This document shows, piece after piece, positions 60,401 through 64,000 of a stretch of 64,000 bases of DNA. Each line of letters starts with the position of its first letter. Positions within the stretch are counted from its first letter, which is position 1. A program made the translations under genes and the position numbers. Origin of the DNA: Arbacia lixula (Eukaryota > Echinodermata > Echinoidea > Arbacioida > Arbaciidae); contig OZ022585.1 of the NCBI GenBank assembly GCA_963669155.1, positions 12,603,867-12,667,866 on the forward strand, read 5' to 3'. The notes below the pieces were generated by a model. The model worked only from the letters and a program-made list of their open reading frames with translations, made no database searches and was not told where the DNA came from.

Positions 60401-61848
60401 TGTACCGGTAATCCACATACCGTAATGGCAACTCAAGTCCCAGTTTAAAAGGTAAAGATTACAGGACATGTTATATGGCAGATACATTCTGCCTCGATCA
60501 CAGGTCTTGTGTGAATTCATGAACTCTCTAAATTAGAGATAATTCCTGTAGATTACTGTAAACGCCAATGGCACATGTGATGGCAGAACAGTTCTGCCAT
60601 GTCTAGTACCATCATCCTTACCACTACTCTTCCTTACATTTAATAACCATGCCTTTCAATTTCAATATTGAAAATGCCACTTCCATCCTGTCACGATTGC
60701 AATGCAAGACAGTATTGCTAGAAACCACTGGCCGAGTGTGATTGTATTGGAATGCACTCCTTTAATGTACATGTATTGTTCTAGCACCCTCCCACAAATC
60801 TATGCATACATAATACAGAAAGAATGGTTGTCCTTCTTTGAGTCGCCCCACACAAGCTAAATGTCTGCCTCTTGGTGATGGTCTGTATAAGCCGGGGCCA
60901 TGATTTGCTATTAATTTCCCATGTGGGTCATGGAATCCATTATTCACCGTTGCCATATGATTATTTTGGGAGGCGTAAACAACACAAATGTGTGTGGGTG
61001 TGAGTGGGTGTAAATATAGCGAAAATAAGACAGGAAAAGCTTTATTGCTGCCTTTGCTGTTGATTTTGTTTCTCTTTTAATATGATAATTCATTTCATTT
61101 CCTGCCAGACGATGTTCAGATTGATGAATAAGTGAGTGCTCAAATTTGGTCTTTTCCATACAAAAATGATGGTATTTTATCTGCATGTACAGTATCACTT
61201 TTAACAGCAAACAGTGATAGAAGCATTTGCCTCGCATTGCTATTAGTTGTTCAACTCTATGCATAGACATTACACACACCAAATACATGCATTTGATGAT
61301 TTTTTATGCTCCTTGTATATAGTGGAATCTTTGAACAAAGAAAATTTGTAACAAATTATTAATCAATTATAAACCAACTGTATGTAACTACATTGCTGAA
61401 TGACAAGACAAAAATAAACATCAGAAATAAGGTAAGGGGAAGGAGGATGGGGGGGGGGGGCAAGATATATGCTACCTAAACTGTGTACAATACAGACCAA
61501 AGGAATTGGCATAGGGAAAGGGAAAAGGAAGGAGTGGCAGTTTTAAACCGCAGTATATTTTGTCCAGTTCAGCATGAAACATGATTCTTTAGCCTAAAAA
61601 CCATCATATTTCATGCTGAACTGGACAAAATATACCGCGGTTTAAAACTGCGGCTTCTTCCCTTTCCCTTTCCCTATGCCAATTCCTTTGAGTTGGAGTG
61701 TACATGTATGTGACACTTTATTTTGTACTTGTGATTAATGTAATCTTCAAGAAAATGAAGACTGAGGGGCTAATGAAAAGTATGTTTGTTTGTTTTTTTC
61801 TTTATCTCTTTACAGATCCAAGGAGTGGAGAATGGAAAAGATGAACAG
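29950..61848 (+). CDS. SESN1: sestrin, 5' part of gene, continues beyond the window
   Basis: Exons seen: 29950-30285 (1a), 36771-37133 (1b, alternative), 43203-43268 and 61816-61848, all phase 0 with GT/AG ends. 1a encodes an N-terminus ending CPFSDVRDRCKGVLQRIK, like CPFKDVREKSEFILKSIQ of human SESN1. The next exon, VPRQCGTGPSSFIP, matches IPRPLGQGPSRFIP. The last, IQGVENGKDEQ, matches the ILQVGSEDAQ segment just before MHALFADSF. The AhpD-like oxidoreductase, leucine-binding and GATOR2-binding parts lie outside the window. Sestrins are cytosolic stress-induced leucine sensors that restrain GATOR2 and thus mTORC1, and support AMPK. Symbol: most invertebrates have one sestrin, so SESN1 is given by synteny with ARMC2; it may be the single pre-duplication sestrin. 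Confidence 0.9.
30286..32467. other. sestrin intron 1, first part
   Basis: AT-rich with many TACATGTA/GTACA words (for example a run of ACATGT at 31880-31900). No coding frame. Confidence 0.5.
32468..32838. repeat. 371-bp near-perfect palindrome bounded by TTAA
   Basis: The left arm from ATTAAAGGGCATACTGTACT is repeated inverted and almost unchanged to AGTACAGTATATGCCCTTTA plus AT. Internal arms (GGAAGGCAAAAAAGCCTTC, AGCAATCTTCTTGC, TTTTAGAAGCTTGCTGAAAG, TCAAAATG) pair throughout, leaving a loop of about 10 bases around GTTCGGCCC at about 32650. TTAA at 32469-32472 and 32834-32837 could be a piggyBac-type target duplication or part of the palindrome. Confidence 0.85.
33430..33645. repeat. 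foldback MITE family A, copy 2
   Basis: Begins CACTCCAGCTCAAAGG, ends CCTTTGAGCTGTAGTG, with TA on both sides (33428-33429, 33646-33647). The arms pair nearly completely around GAAACAAAGCATTGATGTTTC. This copy defines the outer ends best. Confidence 0.85.
34174..34940. repeat. TTAA-type element (family B, copy 2) expanded by tandem repeats
   Basis: Left end TTAA (34170-34173) then AGACAGGGTAGCCCTGTGGC. The interior matches 5153-5596 (AGAACTTCC..CCCAATACCAGAAGTG, GGAGACCGC, GATTTCATACAC, GATTCCTG). The right terminus is eroded. A 165-bp section is present three times (34335-34805). Confidence 0.55.
34335..34805 (+). repeat. 3 x about 165-bp tandem repeat
   Basis: Units begin near 34343, 34514 and 34678 at GTCCAAAACCTTCC. 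Each has AGCCAAGAAATTGGAGACCG, CCCATACCACAGT and ACACTGACAGGGGCAGT or a close match. Units 2 and 3 are almost identical, unit 1 is more diverged, so the last duplication is recent. Open frames across it are by-products. Confidence 0.85.
36243..36572. repeat. 13-bp inverted pair flanking a TG-rich block
   Basis: GGATATTGCATCA (36243-36255) and its exact inverse TGATGCAATATCC (36560-36572) bracket GTGTGT-rich DNA. TCATGAATATTCA also occurs on both sides (about 36165 and 36520). It ends 200 bases before sestrin exon 1b. Confidence 0.5.
36425..36488 (+). repeat. (TG)n microsatellite
   Basis: Long, slightly interrupted TG run. On the plus strand it can adopt Z-DNA; it lies about 280 bases upstream of the alternative sestrin start. 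Confidence 0.9.
36771..37133 (+). CDS. SESN1: sestrin alternative first exon 1b (acidic N-terminus)
   Basis: 121 codons from ATG 36771; an in-frame TAA at 36741-36743 supports this start. It ends phase 0 at CAG|GTTAGT, so it can splice to 43203 exactly as exon 1a does. Order: Gln-rich start (MESQHQQQDGQ), acidic segment (SDCSEQDDLKEEEDT), a Cys cluster (QCCASCMENEMH), Glu run (NEEEEEEVEGDE), Gly-rich linker, basic end (KQNQPAGKRCLSQTTQ). No homology recognised. Vertebrate SESN1 also has isoforms from alternative first exons, so an alternative promoter is the natural reading. It could instead be an internal exon lacking an acceptor I can see. Confidence 0.6.
37949..38156. repeat. foldback MITE family A, copy 3
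   Basis: Starts CTGCAGCTCAAAGGAATTGG, ends CCTTTGAGCTGGAATG, with TA flanks at 37947-37948 and 38157-38158. The left purine tract is shorter than in the other copies. Centre GCTTTAGCCTAAAAAGC. Confidence 0.85.
38541..38814. mobile_element. GC-rich MITE with ATTTACACCA ends
   Basis: Left end TAGACCCCATTTACACCAAG, right end TTTTGGTGTAAATCGGGCCC then TA. The interior is made of repeated GGCCTCGGGCCGGCC-like words and at least four further copies of TTTACACC/GGTGTAAA in both orientations. Very GC-rich against an AT-rich background. hAT-like by its CAGGGC-type end, but no clear 8-bp target duplication. Confidence 0.65.
38815..42222. other. sestrin intron 1, no gene
   Basis: AT-rich with dense TACATGTA palindromes (notably 41024-41065 and 41580-41595). 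No recognisable protein frame. Confidence 0.5.
42223..42290. repeat. end fragment of TTAA-type element (family B, copy 3)
   Basis: TTAAGGACAGGGTGGCC then TATTTGCAAAAGTCATGAAA matches the inverted right end of 5153-5596 (TTTCATGACATTTGCAAATG). About 60 bases only. Confidence 0.5.
43097..43120 (+). other. AATAAA plus A9: possible retroposed 3' end
   Basis: AATAAA at 43097-43102 is followed 9 bases later by a run of nine A, the pattern left by an inserted poly(A) transcript. No coding sequence is recognisable upstream. It lies 80 bases before the sestrin exon 2 acceptor. It could also be chance. Confidence 0.3.
43203..43268 (+). CDS. SESN1: sestrin shared exon 2
   Basis: 22 codons, DQGGKVPRQCGTGPSSFIPN then SQ; human SESN1 has RIPRPLGQGPSRFIPEKE here. 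Acceptor TGTTGTTTGGCAG, donor GTAAGA. Phase 0 on both sides, so skipping it would keep frame. Confidence 0.9.
43886..44003. repeat. 118-bp sequence repeated inverted at 49536-49645
   Basis: From TGACCACAAAGCATTTATTT to ACCAGGGTCGTCACACTCAC. The inverse copy differs by about one base in 108. More diverged homology continues past it (TACACTGTACAAT..TTTC). Nothing identifies the family. Confidence 0.7.
44680..44995 (-). mobile_element. Penelope-like element, C-terminal fragment
   Basis: The minus-strand frame from 44989 reads KKVIILDKESRWFERGVKEA then SPSLNKKGGLHFNLTHAGPG, the conserved segment at the end of the GIY-YIG endonuclease of Penelope-like retroelements (ExxxxxFxRGVKEAI..PxLNxxGG). 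Downstream, GLPFTRIVIPPKKPFE can be read. The reverse transcriptase is absent. It is a short, old, broken fragment in sestrin intron 2. Confidence 0.6.
44996..49093. other. sestrin intron 2, no gene recognised
   Basis: AT-rich, TACATGTA words (46706-46720, 48485), a run of about 14 G near 48710, no structured repeat with clear ends. Confidence 0.45.
49094..49535. mobile_element. MITE with GTTCATATAC ends
   Basis: Left end ATAACCCAGTTCATATACAC, right end GGTATATGAACAGGGCTAT. Inside, TTATGAACGGGAC, CTTATAAACTGCATCC and TATATGAACGATGC repeat the end motif. The right end abuts exactly the 49536 repeat, so the element probably inserted next to or into it. Confidence 0.65.
49536..49645. repeat. 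inverse partner of 43886-44003
   Basis: ATTGTGAGTGTGACAACCCT..TGCTTTGTGGTCA, about 99 percent identical by eye to the inverse of the other copy. A 36-residue frame is shared only because the DNA is. Confidence 0.7.
50441..50864. mobile_element. GTCTCGCC-ended element, second subfamily
   Basis: Perfect 11-bp ends GTCTCGCCCAC / GTGGGCGAGAC. The left end alone folds: GTCTCGCC, ACCGG..GGT, GGCGAGAC. Two internal units about 157 bp apart share GTTAAAGTTTACCTGCAAGA. Between them is GGTCAAAGGTCATTTGAGGT, related to the units at 15729 and 19666. Non-coding. Confidence 0.7.
50486..50557 (+). repeat. GTCC/GTC minisatellite
   Basis: 72 bases built of GTCCGTCC and GTCGTCC words, just inside the left end of the GTCTCGCC element. 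Confidence 0.9.
50865..52344. other. sestrin intron 2, nothing recognised
   Basis: AT-rich, no gene and no bounded repeat seen. Confidence 0.4.
52345..52778. mobile_element. MITE with GTGTTTATCAAC ends
   Basis: Left end TAAGGTCGTGTTTATCAAC, right end GTTGATAAACACGCCCTA. TTTATCAACT or close variants recur at least three times inside, among repeated AAACGCGTTT and GTTTAAACACGTTTA words. Strongly self-complementary throughout. hAT-like end by inspection only. Confidence 0.7.
52913..53103 (+). repeat. 3 x about 62-bp tandem repeat
   Basis: Units start at 52913, 52975 and 53036 with GCAAACCACTTGCTAATTGT or a close match, followed by AACTAAC..ACTACAAA..AAAAT. Confidence 0.8.
53775..55073. mobile_element. 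intact-ended 1.3-kb DNA element, TA target
   Basis: Ends CAGCTTACTCTCGATATAAC / GTATCGAGAGTAAGCTG match over about 22 of 23 positions; TA flanks at 53773-53774 and 55074-55075. CTCGTTATAACGAAA and close forms recur at both subterminal regions (53820-53840, 54930-55055). No transposase frame, so non-autonomous; pogo/Tigger-like by CAG ends and TA target. Confidence 0.8.
53938..54048 (+). repeat. 3 x about 34-bp tandem repeat inside the 53775 element
   Basis: Three units of GTGCGTTTTCAAACTGAAAA with linkers (first unit reads ATGCGTTATCAAACTGAGAA). Confidence 0.75.
55074..56689. other. sestrin intron 2, nothing recognised
   Basis: No gene or bounded repeat seen. Confidence 0.4.
56690..57210 (+). 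repeat. duplicated pyrimidine-rich low-complexity region
   Basis: C/T-rich with C runs near 56748-56763 and 57040-57055, the latter followed by A18. Blocks such as TTTTATGTTTTC(C/T)TGTTCTC and ATGCTCTTCTTCTGTGAA occur two or more times, so it is a decayed tandem duplication. Overlapping Ser/Pro/Leu frames are artefacts. Confidence 0.75.
57211..61492. other. sestrin intron 2, mostly unique sequence
   Basis: No coding frame with recognisable protein. A TGGCAGAACAGTTCTGCCAT palindrome lies near 60580 (similar halves occur near 37710 and 62915). A G12 run is near 61451. Confidence 0.45.
61493..61700. repeat. foldback MITE family A, copy 4
   Basis: CAGACCAAAGGAATTGGCAT to CCTTTGAGTTGGAGTG with TA flanks (61491-61492, 61701-61702). 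The arms are close to perfectly complementary; it lies about 115 bases before a sestrin exon. Confidence 0.85.
61816..61848 (+). CDS. SESN1: sestrin shared exon 3
   Basis: 11 codons, IQGVENGKDEQ, phase 0 both sides. Corresponds to the ILQVGSEDAQ linker of vertebrate sestrin. Acceptor TCTCTTTACAG, donor GTTTGT (non-ideal). As a 33-base microexon it would be easy to skip without breaking frame. Confidence 0.75.
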
Positions 61849-63364
61849 GTTTGTAAACATCACTTTTTTCACATTTGAAGGAAAGTATACCAGGTATGTA
61901 ATTTGGATAAATTAATACGATACATCGGACATTTTAGATGCTTTCGCTATAGTAGAGTTAAGTTTATATCTGTGTGTGATTTCTTGGTTCATTTGTTTTA
62001 TTTTGTCTGTTCATATCTATTCTGTGTGTTTCACATATCAACCATGTAAACCATGTTGTGTTATAAGTCAAAGCAGGGGCCCCTGGTAAAACAGAGTTCA
62101 ACCACTGGAGGGGCTTCCCTGGGTAAATAATACTAATAGATAAATAGATAAATAAAAGAGAATGATGGGTTGCACCTATTAAATGGAATCAGCCAATTTT
62201 CACAGGTTTCCTCCAGATGCCAGACAAGACCCCTGAGAGTTTGATTTAACCCATTGATCACGTTAAGATTTTCAGGCTATATGTCAGCATTTGTAGTGGG
62301 CCAATAACTCCCTACATGTATAAAGTTTTTGGAAGGAATTTATAGCTTGTTGTCTATTGTCTGTACAACATATTATGTGGGAGTTCCACTGCTCAGTTTG
62401 TTGAACCTTTATGTATGTACAGTTTGAAGCTCTAAAATATTTGTTTTGTGTGCTGAAAGAAGATAAAAGATAAAAATTGAAAAACTTTTGATCAACTCAA
62501 TTCTTCTGCATGGTTCTTTACTTTGTACATCGTATGTAAAAACAACTTGTTATTTACCAGTGTTCTGTCATCCATAATAAAAAATATATCTGTTATTTCA
62601 ATACACATTTATCAGGGAAGACATAATGTGTTTTGTTTCTGATCATTCACCATTTTGAAGATTAATTTATGCAGAAATTATACATGTTTTTATTTGATAT
62701 GTACAGAAAAACGTTCCTATAATGTTGTTAAGGCTGATGAAAGGTTGCAAACTACTGCAGTTGTTACACCACATGTAATTGATCATATCAAGTAGCAACT
62801 TGGCTCATGTTTCATATTGTATACATTTGTGTTAGAAACTTGGATTTGTAATTTACATTTTTACTAAAGGGGCACAATGATAATGATTACAGCCATAAAC
62901 ATGGCAGAAATATTCTGCCATCATGACAGGGTGAAAATTTGGTTTAATTTCCATGGTTTACATCATTTTGAGATGATTCCTTCCTAGATTCTGGAAAGCA
63001 AAGAGAATGGTTGAGTTGTTTTGAGTGCAGTGCCTTGATTGGGTTTCAGTCCAGACATACAGTGCTCTTATTAGTCTAGACTCTGTTCTATTTGTTTACC
63101 AGTCAAATGATACTTCGTCATTCATCCAATAAGCCACAGTGATCTCAAATATTATTTGCACTACATGTAGGTTAGTGACAACATAGAAAATGCTACATGT
63201 TGATCCTGCTGATGAATATATCTCTACGATATTTTCAGAAAAGTTTGTGTCATTTAGTGCCTCCTTGTGAATATTCATTTGCACTTGATGTTTTCAAAGA
63301 ATATCACAGACTTGCTTCCATCTTTTGCAAACTTATAATCTACATATATTGTATGAAGTCAAGA
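61849..63364. other. sestrin intron 3, no further exon seen
   Basis: I looked for the next conserved block (MHALFADSFAALGR) and did not find it; the gene continues beyond the window. Confidence 0.6.
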
Positions 63365-64000
63365 TGAACACAACAAAAAAGTAAGTCCCCCCAGAAGCAA
63401 AATAGTATAACTTTTGATCAAAAAGGTTTTAAGCAATTAACTTATTGACTAACTTCTGTGTGAAAATCACTTCAATCCACCCAGTCATGCATGAGTGAGC
63501 ACACATTAAAGGCAAAATTGTCACTTTTCAAAAGTCACAAGGGTTATTTTGAGATTCTGTCATATGAATTTTTAATGAATTCCATTTCTGGTGCATAATT
63601 TATGTCCTTTCATTGTTTATCACCCATCTCTGGATGCACTAACACCAATTCCGACACTTAATCCATTGTTCTGGTTGAGTGAGCACCGTTTAAAAAATAC
63701 TCATCCTTCTTGAGTTTGAAACTTTTAAAAACCCTTTATTTTTGTTACAGAAAATAAAACTCTAGATATTTTTACAAAGATATAACATGTCCTATTATTT
63801 GAACATTAGAGGTCATTTTTGTGTCATAGTAGAGTGAATACACTATAAAGATTGAACGAGAAATGCCAAAATGTACTATTAAAATGGCATAAACGATCAC
63901 CCTTGTGTCTTTTGAAAAGTGACAATTTTGCCTTTAATGTGTGCTCACTCAGGCATGACTGATTGGATTAATGTAATTTTCACACGGAACTTAGTCAATA
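63365..64000. mobile_element. GTAAGTCCCCC foldback element, cut by window end
   Basis: The left arm AACACAACAAAAAAGTAAGT then CCCCC, and 63443-63545 (TATTGACTAACTTC..GTCACTTTTCAAAAG). The same 105 bases return inverted at 63895-64000 with about 90 percent identity by eye. From the arm length the right end should lie about 80 bases past the edge. The partial relative is at 24124. Confidence 0.75.

Noticed and set aside
61849-64000. Next sestrin exon (MHALFADSF)
   Set aside because: Searched by eye in all plus frames, not found; presumably right of the window.

Overview
This is nuclear DNA from an animal, carried in large introns and transposon-rich spacers. Two host genes can be read exon by exon, both on the + strand. 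The first is a complete ARMC2 orthologue (17 coding exons, 2473-16857, 882 codons plus stop). The second is the 5' part of a sestrin gene (29950-61848, continuing past the right edge). ARMC2 and SESN1 are also neighbours in human, so the window keeps an old linkage, although here the genes are in tandem. Overrepresented GTACATGTAC palindromes, GTCTCGCC-ended repeats and many foldback elements suggest a marine invertebrate deuterostome. An echinoderm is my best guess, a hemichordate or amphioxus the alternative. This is inference from repeat style, not a search.

Layout: 1-2255 is upstream spacer with one hairpin-ended repeat and a possible divergent gene start at the left edge. 2256-16857 is ARMC2; its introns hold a foldback MITE, a TTAA-type element, a LINE 3' end, a pogo-like MITE and a GTCTCGCC element. 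16858-29810 is spacer with at least nine transposon remnants. 29811-64000 is sestrin: two alternative first coding exons (29950-30285 and 36771-37133), then two short shared exons (43203-43268 and 61816-61848) separated by introns of up to 18.5 kb full of MITEs, tandem repeats and one Penelope-like fragment.

The two genes do not form one pathway. ARMC2 is a ciliary/flagellar axoneme factor (radial-spoke transport and assembly), and sestrin is a stress-induced leucine sensor acting on GATOR2/mTORC1. The more unusual content is: (a) a decaying tandem triplication that starts inside the last ARMC2 coding exon and runs through its stop codon; (b) a second sestrin first exon encoding an acidic, Cys-containing N-terminus; (c) GTCTCGCC-ended elements whose tandem units carry DR1/DR2 nuclear-receptor half-site arrays; (d) several unrelated MITEs that reiterate their terminal motif internally; and (e) four near-complete 210-bp foldback palindromes with TA target duplications. 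No bacterial-type operon, CRISPR array, tRNA or rRNA was seen.
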